Part shown: positions 1 through 9,749 of the stretch, piece after piece
How positions within the stretch are numbered: position 1 is the first letter of the stretch
Layout: every line of letters starts with the position of its first letter
Origin: JARRNE01 sp963824085
Lineage (GTDB): Bacteria; Pseudomonadota; Gammaproteobacteria; Chromatiales; Chromatiaceae
Direction of reading: 5' to 3'
NCBI GenBank assembly: GCA_963824085.1
Contig: CAWGNT010000025.1
Span: forward strand, 1-57,635
DNA length: 57,635 bases
Made by a program: the position numbers and the translations under genes
The notes under the pieces: generated by a model
The model's input: the letters and a program-made list of their open reading frames with translations, nothing else
Databases searched by the model: none
Told to the model about the DNA's origin: nothing

Positions 1-106
1 AGCAATATCGCAATAGGCGGTGACTTGCTACCATTACTGACAATGGTTGGCGTTGTCGACGACGGTGCTCCCCAGCAGACCAACAAGCGGCTTTTTCTCC
101 GACCCC

Positions 107-769
107 ATGGCAACGCTCACCCTGTCCTTCAAGGGACGGCTGCTCGCCGTTCACCACCTGGACGAGCGGCCGACGAGCGTCGGGCGTGATGCCGACTGCA
201 GAATCCCTATCGACAGCCTTGCGGTCGCCCCAAGGAATGCCGAGATCATGACCACGGAGACGGGGTTCTTGCTCTTGGCCCTGGATCCCGATTACCCAGT
301 CTTCCTGAACGGCGAGCAGGTGGATCAGGCGAGCCTACATCACGGGGATACGATCCAAGTAGGCAAGCACACCTTGGGCTTCTCGGAGGACAGTCTGCAG
401 CCTGCGGCGCCGCTGCCCGGGATGGACATACCGGGGCTGGAGGCCGCGGATGTCGATCCCGCTACGCTCACGGCATATATTCAGCTTCAAAGCGGCCCCC
501 AGATTGGACGCATCGTCGTCTTGCGCCGATCTGTGACCCGCTTGAGCCATGCGGGCGCGCACGATCTGATCGTGATCCGGCGGAAAGAGGGCTACCACCT
601 GTCCCATTTGCAGGGACGGACGCCCTTCCGGGTCGACAGCAAAACCATCCAAGGCGACGGCGAGGCGCGCTTGCAGAATGGCAGCCTGATCGAGTTCGAA
701 GATGTTCGGCTGCAGTTCTTCACAGAAGATCGGGGGCGAAGCGACGCCCGTACGGCGGCGCCCGACTAG
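107..769 (+). CDS. FHA-domain protein (two FHA-like modules)
   Basis: Predicted 220-aa cytoplasmic phosphopeptide-binding protein. The first FHA module spans roughly residues 1-95 and carries a VGRDADCRIPID strand/loop typical of the FHA core. A second, degenerate FHA-like module covers about residues 110-205, with GPQIGRIVVL and a late NGSLIEFEDVRLQF strand. The open frame extends upstream to 47, but MATLTLSFKGRL at 107 is the usual way these proteins begin, so I chose it. FHA modules bind phosphothreonine; no kinase lies nearby, so the partner is unknown. It is convergent with radA, 54 bp away. Confidence 0.8.
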   Translation: MATLTLSFKGRLLAVHHLDERPTSVGRDADCRIPIDSLAVAPRNAEIMTTETGFLLLALDPDYPVFLNGEQVDQASLHHGDTIQVGKHTLGFSEDSLQPAAPLPGMDIPGLEAADVDPATLTAYIQLQSGPQIGRIVVLRRSVTRLSHAGAHDLIVIRRKEGYHLSHLQGRTPFRVDSKTIQGDGEARLQNGSLIEFEDVRLQFFTEDRGRSDARTAAPD

Positions 770-822
770 TCTCCTCCCATCTGCTAGACGCTGTCGGCGT
801 CAACGCAGTCCGAGTCCCCTGG

Positions 823-2193
823 CTAGATCGCGTCGATGGCCTCCCTCAGGCTGCGAGACTTGATGATCTCCAATCCCTCGACCCCGCCCTTTGGAACGTT
901 CCCCGTAGGAGCGATCGCCCGCCGCACGCCGTGCTTGGCCATCTCCCGTAGGCGGTCCGGACCATTCGGCACCGGCCGGATCTCCCCCGACAGGCCAACC
1001 TCACCGAACACGGCGAGATCAATCGGCAGCGGCCGGTCCCGGTAGCTGGAAAGCACCGCCAGCAGGACAGCCAGGTCCGCCGCGGTCTCCGATATCCGAA
1101 CGCCCCCCACCACGTTCACGAACACGTCCTGGTCGAACATGGCCACACCTCCGTGCCGGTGCAACACCGCGAGCAGCATGACCAGACGACTCTGGTCCAG
1201 GCCGATGGCCACTCGCCGCGGGTTGGCGAGCGGGCTCGCATCCACCAGAGCCTGGACCTCGACCATAAGGGGTCTGGTCCCTTCGCGCGTCACCATGACC
1301 ACGCTGCCGGCCACCGGCTCCTGGTGGCGGGACAGGAAGATCGCGGACGGGTTCACCACCTCCCGCAAGCCCCGGTCGGTCATGGCGAACACGCCGAGCT
1401 CGTTGACCGCCCCAAATCGGTTCTTGATGGAGCGCACGAGCCGGAACGGCCCGCCGGCCTCACCCTCGAAGTAGAGCACCGTATCGACCATATGCTCCAG
1501 GACCCGCGGCCCCGCGAGGGCACCCTCCTTGGTCACGTGGCCGACGAGAAAGATCACCGTATGCGTCTGTTTTGCGTAGCGCACCAGCTGAGCCGCCGTC
1601 TCGCGCACCTGCGACACCGACCCCGGAGCGGACTGGAGGATCTCGGTGGCCAGGGTCTGGATCGAATCCACCACCATCACCTGCGGCCGCTCCGAGGCGG
1701 CTACCGCGATGATCCGCTCCACGTAGGTCTCCGCCAGCAGACGAATACCCCGCCCGTCGAGCCCCAGCCGCCGGGCACGGAGACCGACCTGTTGCGGGGA
1801 CTCCTCTCCGCTCACGTACAGCACGGGGGAGTGACGACCCAGGTGAGAGCAAGCCTGAACCAGCAGTGTCGACTTCCCGATCCCCGGATCACCCCCCAAC
1901 AACACGACGGAGCCTGGAACGAGCCCGCCTCCCAAGACGCGATCGAGCTCCGCGATGCCGCTGGGGGTGCGGGCGCGCTCCGCGGGTGAGACGTCTGCCA
2001 GGGACACGGCGGCTGCCGCACCGGCGACACCAGCGTAACCGGTCGATGCCGCGCCACGGCTCGGCGCATCCGGAACCTCCTCGATGGCATTCCAGGCACC
2101 ACAGTCGGGACATTGCCCGCTCCACTTCGGAAGCCGGGCGCCGCAGGCGTTGCACACAAAAGCGGCGCGCACTTTGGCGGGGCGCGCGGCCAT
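823..2193 (-). CDS. radA: DNA repair protein RadA (Sms)
   Basis: 456-aa RecA-like ATPase that promotes branch migration during recombinational repair. Visible domains, in order: an N-terminal zinc finger with Cys14, Cys17, Cys28 and Cys31; a Walker A GGDPGIGKST at residues 100-109; the RadA-specific KNRFG motif near residue 255; and a Lon-protease-like C-terminal domain. Length matches the family. It is the last gene of the rpsF-to-radA block and starts 4 bp after the stop of alr, which suggests cotranscription. Confidence 0.97.
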   Translation of the reverse strand: MAARPAKVRAAFVCNACGARLPKWSGQCPDCGAWNAIEEVPDAPSRGAASTGYAGVAGAAAAVSLADVSPAERARTPSGIAELDRVLGGGLVPGSVVLLGGDPGIGKSTLLVQACSHLGRHSPVLYVSGEESPQQVGLRARRLGLDGRGIRLLAETYVERIIAVAASERPQVMVVDSIQTLATEILQSAPGSVSQVRETAAQLVRYAKQTHTVIFLVGHVTKEGALAGPRVLEHMVDTVLYFEGEAGGPFRLVRSIKNRFGAVNELGVFAMTDRGLREVVNPSAIFLSRHQEPVAGSVVMVTREGTRPLMVEVQALVDASPLANPRRVAIGLDQSRLVMLLAVLHRHGGVAMFDQDVFVNVVGGVRISETAADLAVLLAVLSSYRDRPLPIDLAVFGEVGLSGEIRPVPNGPDRLREMAKHGVRRAIAPTGNVPKGGVEGLEIIKSRSLREAIDAI

Positions 2194-2197
2194 TGGC

Positions 2198-3301
2198 TCA
2201 GGATGCCCCCGTCGTCGGCGACCGGGGAAGGTGCTCGAAGCGAACCCGGCTCGTGACCCGGCACAAGAGCTCGTAGGAAATGGTGCCCGCCTGCTCGGCG
2301 ATCCGATCCACCGGGAGGCCCTCGCCCCACAAGGTCACCTCGTCGCCTACGGCCGCATCGGGCACGGACCGGAGATCAACAGCGATCATGTCCATGGATA
2401 CCCGCCCGACGAGCGAAACCTCACGCCCGCGCACAATGACAGGTGTCCCGGACGGAGCCTGCCGCGGGTACCCGTCCCCGTAGCCGATGGCCACGACGCC
2501 GACCGGCATGGACTCTGAGCACACGTAGGTCCCGCCATAGCCCACCGCATCCCCCCGACAGAGGTGCTTGACCGCGATGAGGCGACTGCGCAGCGTCATG
2601 ACGGGCGCCAGCCCAAGATCTGCCGCGGAGCTTCGGACAAAAGGCGAGGCCCCGTAGAGCATGATCCCCGGTCGGACCCAGTCGGTGCGCGCTTGGGGAA
2701 AGGCCAGGATGCCGGCAGAGTTGCCAATGCTGAGGACCACGGGCCAGCCGCGCGCCAGGTCGGCCAGGCGCATGCACTGCCGAGCCGTCAGTCCGTCGTC
2801 GGGATCATCCGCATTGGCCAGATGGGTCATGAGCCCGATCGGTGCGCTGATCCGATCGTCGCTCGAAAGCCGCTCAAGGAGCGCCGGCACCAGATGCGGC
2901 CCAATGCCTAGCCGGTGCATGCCGGTGTCCACCTTCAGCCACACGCGGAGCGGTTGCACGACCCGGCACTGATCCAGCAGCGCCACCTGCTCCTCGTGGT
3001 GGACGGCAAGCTCGACCCGGCAGCGGGCTGCAGCCTCGAGCTCCTCGCCGGACGCCGCACCCTCGAGCACAAGCAGCGGCTTCTCGACACCGGCCTCGCG
3101 CAGACGTACCGCCTCCGAGACGCGCGCCAGCGCAAAGCCATCGGCAGCAGCCAGGGTCGCCGCCACCCGCTCCATCCCATGCCCGTAAGCGTCGGCCTTG
3201 ATGACGGCCCACACGCGGCTGTGCGGGGCGTGCCGACGCACCACGGCGAGATTTGCACGCAGGGCCGCATGGTCGATCAGGGCACGGGGGCCTGCGAGCA
3301 T
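2198..3301 (-). CDS. alr: Alanine racemase
   Basis: 367-aa PLP enzyme interconverting L- and D-alanine for peptidoglycan. The PLP lysine is Lys35 in AVIKADAYGHG, and the C-terminal domain carries the catalytic tyrosine in AVGYGGTY. Length is normal for bacterial Alr. Its ATG overlaps the dnaB stop by one base (TAATG), which suggests translational coupling. The order dnaB-alr-radA is common in gammaproteobacteria. Confidence 0.97.
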   Translation of the reverse strand: MLAGPRALIDHAALRANLAVVRRHAPHSRVWAVIKADAYGHGMERVAATLAAADGFALARVSEAVRLREAGVEKPLLVLEGAASGEELEAAARCRVELAVHHEEQVALLDQCRVVQPLRVWLKVDTGMHRLGIGPHLVPALLERLSSDDRISAPIGLMTHLANADDPDDGLTARQCMRLADLARGWPVVLSIGNSAGILAFPQARTDWVRPGIMLYGASPFVRSSAADLGLAPVMTLRSRLIAVKHLCRGDAVGYGGTYVCSESMPVGVVAIGYGDGYPRQAPSGTPVIVRGREVSLVGRVSMDMIAVDLRSVPDAAVGDEVTLWGEGLPVDRIAEQAGTISYELLCRVTSRVRFEHLPRSPTTGAS

Positions 3302-4701
3302 TAATAGTCTTGCCCGTAGACGTCGGAGACGAAGTTCTCGAACTTGGTGTACTTGCCGAGGAAGGTCAACCGCACCGTGCCGATCGGCCCGTTTCGCTGC
3401 TTACCGATGATAATCTCCGCAAGTCCCTTGTCCTTGCTGTCCTCGTGGTATACCTCATCGCGGTAGATGAAGACGACAAGGTCGGCGTCCTGCTCGATGC
3501 TGCCCGACTCGCGCAGGTCGGACATCACCGGCCGTTTGTTCGGCCGCTGCTCAAGATTCCGGTTGAGCTGCGACAGGGCAACCACGGGCACGGCGAGCTC
3601 CTTGGCCAACGCCTTCAGGGAGCGCGAGATGGCCGAGATCTCGGTGGCCCGGTTCTCCCCTACGCCTGGTGCCTGCATGAGCTGCAGGTAATCGATCACG
3701 ATGAGACCGAGACCACCGAGCTCCCGTTTCAAACGCCGGGCACGCGCCCGCACCTCGGTCGGACTCATCGCCGGAGTGTCGTCGATGAACATGGGCGCCT
3801 GCGCCAGCATGTTCACCGACGAGGTAAGTCTCGGCCACTCGTCGTCTTCCAGCTTGCCGGTCCGCACGCGATGCTGATCGATGCGTCCCAGGGAAGACAT
3901 CATGCGCATGGCGAGCGCGTCCCCCGGCATCTCCATGCTGAACACGGCCACCGGCTGCTTGGTCTCGATCGCCACGTTCTCTGCGATATTCATCGCGAAT
4001 GTCGTCTTCCCCATCGAAGGGCGTCCGGCGATGACGATGAGGTCCGAGGGCTGGAGCCCCGAGGTCATCATGTCGAAATCCGTGAATCCCGATGGGAGAC
4101 CCGTGATGGGCTCGTTGCGCTGGAACAGGAGCTCGATACGGTTGACTGCCTTGCCGAGCAGCGCCTTGAGGGGCTGAAATCCACCACCCCCACGCGCGGC
4201 CTGCTCCGCGATCTCGAACACCCGCCGCTCCGCCTCGTCGAGGAGGTCTGCGGCTTCGCGCCCCTCCGGGCCGAAGGCCATATCGCTGATGGACGTGCCG
4301 ACCGAGATCAGCTGGCGCTGCACCGAGTGCTCGCGCACGATCTTGGCATAGGCCTTGACGTTGGCCGCGCTCGGGGTCTCCTTGGCGATTGCACCCAGAT
4401 AAGGGAGACCACCGGCATCCTCCAGCTCCCCATTGCGCTCCAGCGTCTCGGCCAGCGTCACCACGTCGAACGGCTGCTCGCTCTCCGCCAGCCGCTGCAA
4501 TGCGGTGAAGATCAAACGGTGCTCGCGACGGTAGAAATCGGCCCCCCCCACCTTGTCGGCCACGTTGTCCCATGTCTGGTTGTCCAACATGAGACCGCCC
4601 AGCAGTGATTGCTCGGCCTGGATGTTGTGCGGGGGGATCCTCAGACTATCCGTCCCTCGCATCGGCCCCGACGGACTAGGAGAGAGGCGTGCTTCTGACA
4701 T
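3301..4701 (-). CDS. dnaB: Replicative DNA helicase DnaB
   Basis: 466-aa hexameric SF4 helicase that unwinds the replication fork. An N-terminal DnaG-interacting helical domain is followed by a RecA-fold core with Walker A GRPSMGKTT and a VIDYLQLM Walker B. The frame is open to 4755, but the ATG at 4701 (MSEARLSPSPSG) has a strong GAGGGGGAA ribosome-binding site just upstream and gives the family's usual length, so I chose it. No intein or insertion is visible. Confidence 0.97.
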   Translation of the reverse strand: MSEARLSPSPSGPMRGTDSLRIPPHNIQAEQSLLGGLMLDNQTWDNVADKVGGADFYRREHRLIFTALQRLAESEQPFDVVTLAETLERNGELEDAGGLPYLGAIAKETPSAANVKAYAKIVREHSVQRQLISVGTSISDMAFGPEGREAADLLDEAERRVFEIAEQAARGGGGFQPLKALLGKAVNRIELLFQRNEPITGLPSGFTDFDMMTSGLQPSDLIVIAGRPSMGKTTFAMNIAENVAIETKQPVAVFSMEMPGDALAMRMMSSLGRIDQHRVRTGKLEDDEWPRLTSSVNMLAQAPMFIDDTPAMSPTEVRARARRLKRELGGLGLIVIDYLQLMQAPGVGENRATEISAISRSLKALAKELAVPVVALSQLNRNLEQRPNKRPVMSDLRESGSIEQDADLVVFIYRDEVYHEDSKDKGLAEIIIGKQRNGPIGTVRLTFLGKYTKFENFVSDVYGQDY

Positions 4702-4860
4702 TTCCCCCTCTGTGATTGACACGTGAACAACGAGACGCCGCTGCCTCCACCCCAAGATTCAGGGGAAGGCGCGGCGGGCGGGAGCAGATGGCCCCAAAGA
4801 CGACGGATCGATTCTCGTCCGGCCGGGAAGCGAACGCAATGGTCCTCCCCACCGGCGAGA

Positions 4861-5310
4861 TTAACTTTCGGGGATGATCTCGAGCTTCAGGGTGGCGTCG
4901 ACGTCTGGGTGCAGGTGGACTAAAATTTCGTATTCGCCGGCGGCACGGAACGGTCCTTCCGGCAACCGAACTTCCTGCTTCTCCACCTGCAGCCCCATCG
5001 CATGAGCGGCTTCGGCGATGTCCCCGGTTCCAACGGAGCCGAACAGCCGACCCTCGTCGCCGGCCTTGCGCGCGACCGTAACAGTGACACCGTCCAGCTT
5101 GGCGCGCCGCTCCTCCGCGGCCGCTAGTGCCTCGTTCGCCTCGCGCTCCAGCTCAGCCCGGCGCTCCTCGAATGCCTTCAGGTTCGCCTCGGTTGCGGGC
5201 ACGGCCAGCCCCGAGGGGATGAGATAGTTGCGCCCGTACCCGGAACGCACGGATACCTTGTCCCCCAGACCGCCTAGGTGACCAACCTTCTTCAACAAAA
5301 TGATTTCCAC
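4861..5310 (-). CDS. rplI: 50S ribosomal protein L9
   Basis: 149-aa two-domain L9. It begins MEIILLKKVGHLGGLGD, the conserved 23S-rRNA-binding N domain. A long connecting helix (EERRAELEREANEALAAAEE) leads to the C domain. The length is that of E. coli L9. It lies between the DUF2232 membrane protein and dnaB in the conserved ribosomal block. The 159 bp before dnaB show no obvious terminator. Confidence 0.97.
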   Translation of the reverse strand: MEIILLKKVGHLGGLGDKVSVRSGYGRNYLIPSGLAVPATEANLKAFEERRAELEREANEALAAAEERRAKLDGVTVTVARKAGDEGRLFGSVGTGDIAEAAHAMGLQVEKQEVRLPEGPFRAAGEYEILVHLHPDVDATLKLEIIPES

Positions 5311-5587
5311 TTCGACACCCCCATAGCGTCTCTAGATTGGCGGCGCCCCGTCCACGAGGGTCGTCCGCGATTTAACCAACGGCCTTTCGCCAATTACTCA
5401 GCGGGACTGTATCGGTGGTCCTCCGCGTCGGACTCACCCGGCGTCGACCTCGCGTCGCCTACCGCCCCTCTGACGCACATTCGTGAGAATCGACCTCTGC
5501 CACGAAGCGCCCCACAAACGCCCGGCGCCCTCCAGAGATGCAGAGACACGACGAGCCTCGCAGTCCAGCGCACATTTCTGCCGCCGC

Positions 5588-6499
5588 CTACTCCTTCTTC
5601 GGGGCACGGCGGGCGACCTTCGCGCGCACGTTCGCCCAGACATCGGCCAGCCCCAGGCTCGCAACGACCACCTCGGCGTGGGGCATGGCGAACACCAACA
5701 GGATGTAGAAGCCGACCAGCCAGGCCCGATGCAGTGCGAAGGCCGCGGCCAGACCATGCACGACCGCAATCCCTTGGAGTAAGAACAAGGGCAAGAGCAG
5801 CAACAGCAGCTCCGCCGCCCACATCGCATCCCCCCGGAGTGCGACCACGGCGAATAGGGCGAGGGCCAAGAAGCCCAGAGCCGGGTGGACGCGCAAGCTG
5901 CGAAACTCCGCGCCGAACCCGCCGGGGTTGTAGAGCAGGGCCTGCCACCACCGGCCCAGCATGAGGGCCAGAAGCGTTTGAAAATAGAAGGCGGCAGCGA
6001 ACATCCCGGTCATCCAACGGGAAATCTCGGCCACAAGGGCCTCGCTCTTAGCGGCGTCTACCACACCCCCTTGAACCAGATTCTGGCGCAGTGGCTCCAA
6101 GATACCCGCCCAGTAGTCTGCAGGGTTCGCGCTCTCCAGGTGCACTCCGGTCAGAATGACGAGGCCGAAAAGAGCGGCCAACTGAACCGTCATGCCGAGG
6201 GAGAGCGTGTGGCGAAGCACAACCCCGAGGATCCAAACGGGCAGCCAAAGGGCAACCGCGAAACCAACGGCGGGAAGCGGACTGCCCAGCGCCAGAAAGG
6301 CGAGCACCCCGCTGGCAAGGCCGGCAACGGCGCCGACGACCAGGCCTTCGGTGGAGCCCCTGCGGAGGGTCACGAGCGCCACGGCGGCCCCGCTGATCAA
6401 GCCGAACAGTGGCACGAGCAGCGACAACACGGCCGAAGCCGAGGCGACCAGCGCGGCCTGGGAGCGGCCGCGCATCGTGAAGCCGGCGAGCGCTTGCAT
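5588..6499 (-). CDS. DUF2232 (YybS-like) integral membrane protein
   Basis: 303-aa polytopic membrane protein with about eight hydrophobic segments and few charged loops. Family DUF2232 is typically encoded between rpsR and rplI in gammaproteobacteria, exactly as here; its biochemical role is not established. The start is placed at MQALAGFTMRGRSQ because the first 20 residues of the longer frame (from 6559) are polar and unlike the family. There are 277 bp without a gene between it and rplI. Confidence 0.85.
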   Translation of the reverse strand: MQALAGFTMRGRSQAALVASASAVLSLLVPLFGLISGAAVALVTLRRGSTEGLVVGAVAGLASGVLAFLALGSPLPAVGFAVALWLPVWILGVVLRHTLSLGMTVQLAALFGLVILTGVHLESANPADYWAGILEPLRQNLVQGGVVDAAKSEALVAEISRWMTGMFAAAFYFQTLLALMLGRWWQALLYNPGGFGAEFRSLRVHPALGFLALALFAVVALRGDAMWAAELLLLLLPLFLLQGIAVVHGLAAAFALHRAWLVGFYILLVFAMPHAEVVVASLGLADVWANVRAKVARRAPKKE

Positions 6500-6673
6500 C
6501 CAGGTGTCCTGTGATCCCCGGCGGCCCAGTCGAACGCCCGAACGGCAGCAGATGCTCAAGGCCCTCTCCGGGACGGCCTCGGTACCACTCGCGTGGGCTA
6601 CTGGCGTGGCGCCGTCACGCGGGTGCGGGCGGAGCTCTCAGCGCTCGGGGCGATCCTGTGCTCTACTCTGGGT

Positions 6674-6898
6674 CTAATGACTATCGGTGTAGGGAAGGAG
6701 GGCGAGGAAACGAGCCCGCTTGATGGCCTGCGCCAGCTGCCGTTGGTACCTCGCCGATGTGCCTGTAATGCGGCTCGGGACGATCTTTCCAGACTCGCTT
6801 ACAAAGGACTTGAGCAGGTTCAGATCCTTGTAGTCGATCTCGGTGATGCCCTCGGCCGTGAAGCGGCAGTAACGTCTGCGGCGGAAAAAACGTGACAT
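6674..6898 (-). CDS. rpsR: 30S ribosomal protein S18
   Basis: 74-aa S18. Diagnostic segments are MSRFFRRRRYCRFTAEG at the start, IDYKDLNLLKSFVSESGK in the middle and ITGTSARYQRQLAQAIKRAR near the end. It binds S6 on the platform of the small subunit. It starts 9 bp downstream of the rpsF stop in the standard rpsF-rpsR order. Confidence 0.98.
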   Translation of the reverse strand: MSRFFRRRRYCRFTAEGITEIDYKDLNLLKSFVSESGKIVPSRITGTSARYQRQLAQAIKRARFLALLPYTDSH

Positions 6899-6907
6899 GA
6901 CGACCCC

Positions 6908-7333
6908 CTATTCCTCGTCCTCGTCGGAACCCTGATCCTCATTGCGGTCCGCCACGCTGGCACGGCGCTCCCGGCGCTCGCCGCCGGAAGAGTCATCGGA
7001 CTGCTCCCGCTCATCACCCGACTTGGCAAGCGGTGACGGCTCTGTAACCGCCGCGTCGCGGCGCACGATGAGGTTGCGCAGTACCGCGTCGTTGAAGCGG
7101 AAGGCGCTCTCCAGCTCGTCAACGGCCTCCTTATCGCACTCGATGTTCATGAGGACGTAGTGGGCCTTGTGAATCTTATTGATAGGATAGGCCAGCTGCC
7201 GGCGTCCCCAGTCCTCGAGGCGATGGATCGTACCGCCGCGCTTCTCCAGGTTTCCCCGGTAGCGCTCAACCATGGCCGGCACCTGCTCGCTCTGACCTGG
7301 ATGGACCAAGAACACCACTTCGTAATGTCGCAT
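6908..7333 (-). CDS. rpsF: 30S ribosomal protein S6
   Basis: 141-aa S6. The start MRHYEVVFLVHP at 7333 is preceded by AAAGGAG, so the longer frame to 7486 is rejected. The ferredoxin-like core runs to about residue 100. It is followed by a low-complexity acidic and arginine-rich tail ending in SDEDEE, comparable to the glutamylated tail of enterobacterial S6 but longer. It forms a heterodimer with S18, encoded next. Confidence 0.97.
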   Translation of the reverse strand: MRHYEVVFLVHPGQSEQVPAMVERYRGNLEKRGGTIHRLEDWGRRQLAYPINKIHKAHYVLMNIECDKEAVDELESAFRFNDAVLRNLIVRRDAAVTEPSPLAKSGDEREQSDDSSGGERRERRASVADRNEDQGSDEDEE

Positions 7334-7506
7334 TTCGGCTCCTTTCGGTTTGACAGCCTCCCGCGGTGCGGTGAGGCAAGGAGGGCTCCCAAAGACCGGG
7401 AGAACGCGGCAGTTTACAGCAGGAGGCGGCCGCATCCAAGACAAAAATGTCTCCGCAAAAACGGCATCGTTCGTGGTCCGGGCCATCAGGCGCCGGTTAC
7501 GCGGAA

Positions 7507-7757
7507 AATCCGGCCGTGAAATACCGGTATCGTGATAATGGATCGCTGGTTACTCTGGGCTACTACAGCACCGTTGGCAGCCTGATGGGAGCGCTCACGG
7601 GCAGCGTTATGGTGTCCGGCTACGTCTCCCGTCTGGTCTACTTGTCACTGCACAAGATGCATCAACTGGTGTTGCATGGCTGGCTGCGTACCGGTCTAAT
7701 TTAGTGCCCGCCAACCTGCTCCGGCGCAGCGTGAATCCGCAGATCAAGCTGCACTGA
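7507..7757 (+). pseudogene. C-terminal remnant of type II NADH dehydrogenase (NDH-2)
   Basis: The translation from about 7513 contains YRYRDNGSLVTLG, YSTVGSLMGALTG and KMHQLVLHGWLRTGL, which match the C-terminal membrane-anchoring end of NDH-2. The frame stops at TAG 7702-7704. In another frame the last residues RRSVNPQIKLH continue to TGA at 7755-7757, matching the normal NDH-2 ending, so an indel lies near 7700. All FAD- and NADH-binding domains are missing. I read this as a decayed fragment; it is not expected to be functional. Confidence 0.7.
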
Positions 7758-7900
7758 GACATTCCTTTCCAGCCATTGCCGTGGAGGGGATCGACCGTCG
7801 GCCCGCTCCAGAGCCCGCTTTCGTATCGACCCGCAGGTTGGCGCGAGGGCCGAGCCCGGGGTTCTCCCCGCCCCCCTCTGCCCTCATCAGGTCGCACTGG

Positions 7901-9256
7901 CTATTGGAGGAGCGCTGGGGCCGCCACACGCGACCCGCCCAGACCAGCCAAAAGACGCTGATAGTCTGGATTGGCGCGCAGCAGCTCGTGGCCGGCCGCA
8001 ATCAGCTTGTCCACCTGCTCGTCGCTCAAGGAGAAGCTCGTCGGGATGCGGTTGAAGAACTGCCGCCGCTCCGGCTGGCTTATGCCTCTAAAGCCAATCT
8101 GGATGAAGTACGGGGTCACGGGCCTCCCTGGTATCGACATCTCCCGCGCCCAGCGCTTCACGCTCTGCTGCATCAGCTCCAGGGTCGCCGCGTTGTAGCG
8201 GTGGAGCTGCACGTCCGTCACGGCCGCGATGGTCTCGTCGAGCGACGGCCGTCTCTTGCTCGCGTCCATCTCCGGCGCCGGATCGGTCGAGGCGTTGACC
8301 GAGATGATCACCAAGCGCTGCGGCGGCTTGCGGTCGAACTTTCGCAAATACTCCTTGCCGCCTCCCGCCACCTCGATGACCTCATACACTGCCCGTAGAC
8401 CCAGGTTGTCGGTGATGCCGCCGTCCACGAAGTGGATGTACTTGCGACCGTCCCTCTTAGAATAGCTCTGGAGTCCATCGACGACCTGGGCCATCTGCGG
8501 GTTACTCGCGAGCCGCCGCTCTGCCGCGACAAGCCAGGGGGGAGTCACCCCCTTGCAGTCCTCGTAGTTCTCCACAACGACGGGGTTGAATACGACCGGC
8601 ACAGCGGATGACGCCGTGACGGCCCGTGCCACCGGAAACGAGGAGATGTTCGAGCATAGGAGATTGAAGTACTCCTGAACAAAGGAGAAACGCACCCCGT
8701 AGCCTAGATCGGATGCGTTGATGACGATCAGCGGTGCGTCTTTGCGCTGCAGGTCCGCGAAGGTCGCGCCGTGAAAGACAGTCTCCTCGTAGAACTTCAC
8801 CGCCATCTCGGTGCGCCCTGTCTCGCCGAACCACTGCAGCGGATTGAGCAGCCCACGGATCAGCTGACCCTGAACGTTCTGCCTCAGGAAGGCGTCCTCG
8901 AAGTCCTGGAAGATGCGCTCACCGTAAAGGCCATAGTACGCCGCCGTAAAGCTGCCTCCGGAGACCGAGCTGATGACGTCGATCTCGTCGAGCAGCCGCC
9001 GCCTGCGACCATCGATCAGCAGGTTCGAGTCGCGCAGCTCCTCCAGGGCGCCGTACGCCAGCGCAGCCGCCCGGGTACCGCCACCCGAGAAGGCCAAAAC
9101 GAGTGAGATGTCGCCGGAGCCCCGGCCACCCCCATGGCTTCGAATTGAATAGCCGCCGGCGGCGCCCGTCGCCTTGAGCGGCACGTTGTCGATAACGCCG
9201 TAAGTGGCGCAGCCGCAAAGGATCAGGACCCCAAAGCCCAAGAGAAACTGCTTCAC
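7901..9256 (-). CDS. Patatin-like phospholipase, lipoprotein
   Basis: About 451 aa. I prefer the GTG at 9256 (upstream GAGGGGG) over the ATG at 9283. A lipoprotein signal ends in LILCGC, so the protein is probably membrane-anchored outside the cytoplasm. The patatin catalytic elements are all present: oxyanion loop SGGGTRA, nucleophile serine in SVSGGSF (G-x-S-x-G variant) and the Asp of DGGITDNLG. Family members hydrolyse acyl ester bonds of phospholipids; the exact substrate is unknown. It is a single gene, not in a visible operon. Confidence 0.87.
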   Translation of the reverse strand: MKQFLLGFGVLILCGCATYGVIDNVPLKATGAAGGYSIRSHGGGRGSGDISLVLAFSGGGTRAAALAYGALEELRDSNLLIDGRRRRLLDEIDVISSVSGGSFTAAYYGLYGERIFQDFEDAFLRQNVQGQLIRGLLNPLQWFGETGRTEMAVKFYEETVFHGATFADLQRKDAPLIVINASDLGYGVRFSFVQEYFNLLCSNISSFPVARAVTASSAVPVVFNPVVVENYEDCKGVTPPWLVAAERRLASNPQMAQVVDGLQSYSKRDGRKYIHFVDGGITDNLGLRAVYEVIEVAGGGKEYLRKFDRKPPQRLVIISVNASTDPAPEMDASKRRPSLDETIAAVTDVQLHRYNAATLELMQQSVKRWAREMSIPGRPVTPYFIQIGFRGISQPERRQFFNRIPTSFSLSDEQVDKLIAAGHELLRANPDYQRLLAGLGGSRVAAPALLQ

Positions 9257-9749
9257 CGCGCCCCCTCGCTGCAGGCTCAACAAAACGCCGGGGACAGCCT
9301 CAGCCCCCCACCCTATGCATCCCGCTTGCGTCGCGACGAACGACCGCTGACTTCGCCGGCCGATCGGGAACGCGCACTCGCGTTCCTCGGCAAGACCGCC
9401 CGGTAGCTACTCTGTCTTGTTTGCGGGTAGGCTACCATTCAGGGCTGCGGACGGTCTACGGACAAGGACTTAGGCGGCCGGCGGGACCGCTGCGCTTGTC
9501 CCGCCCTGCAACCTGCACCGGTTGCTGTTGTTGGATTGTCACTCACGCGTCAACGTCTAGGTTCAGATCAGTGAGGCCCGAGGAACGCCAATCCTGGGAT
9601 TCGGCAAGTTGCTGTGACGCAAGCGCTCGGAGCATCGTTACGAAGTCTCGACGGGCCAAGCGTTTCGGCAGGGGTAGACCGGCAGCCGGCAAGCCGCGCG
9701 ATCGTGCGGCCTTGCTTGCGCACGGATAGCCGCGTCCACTATTACGCCC
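9257..9749. other. Intergenic region without a supported gene
   Basis: About 490 bp between the divergent patatin-like gene and the SulP gene; it must hold both promoters. A minus-strand frame here ends with a plausible-looking peptide (LARRDFVTMLRALASQQ near 9590-9650) but lacks a credible start and a recognised family, so it is not called. Confidence 0.5.

Noticed and set aside
3253..4608. 451-aa open frame antisense to dnaB
   Set aside because: Exact antisense shadow of a GC-rich conserved gene; composition is His/Arg/Leu-rich with no domain or start signal.
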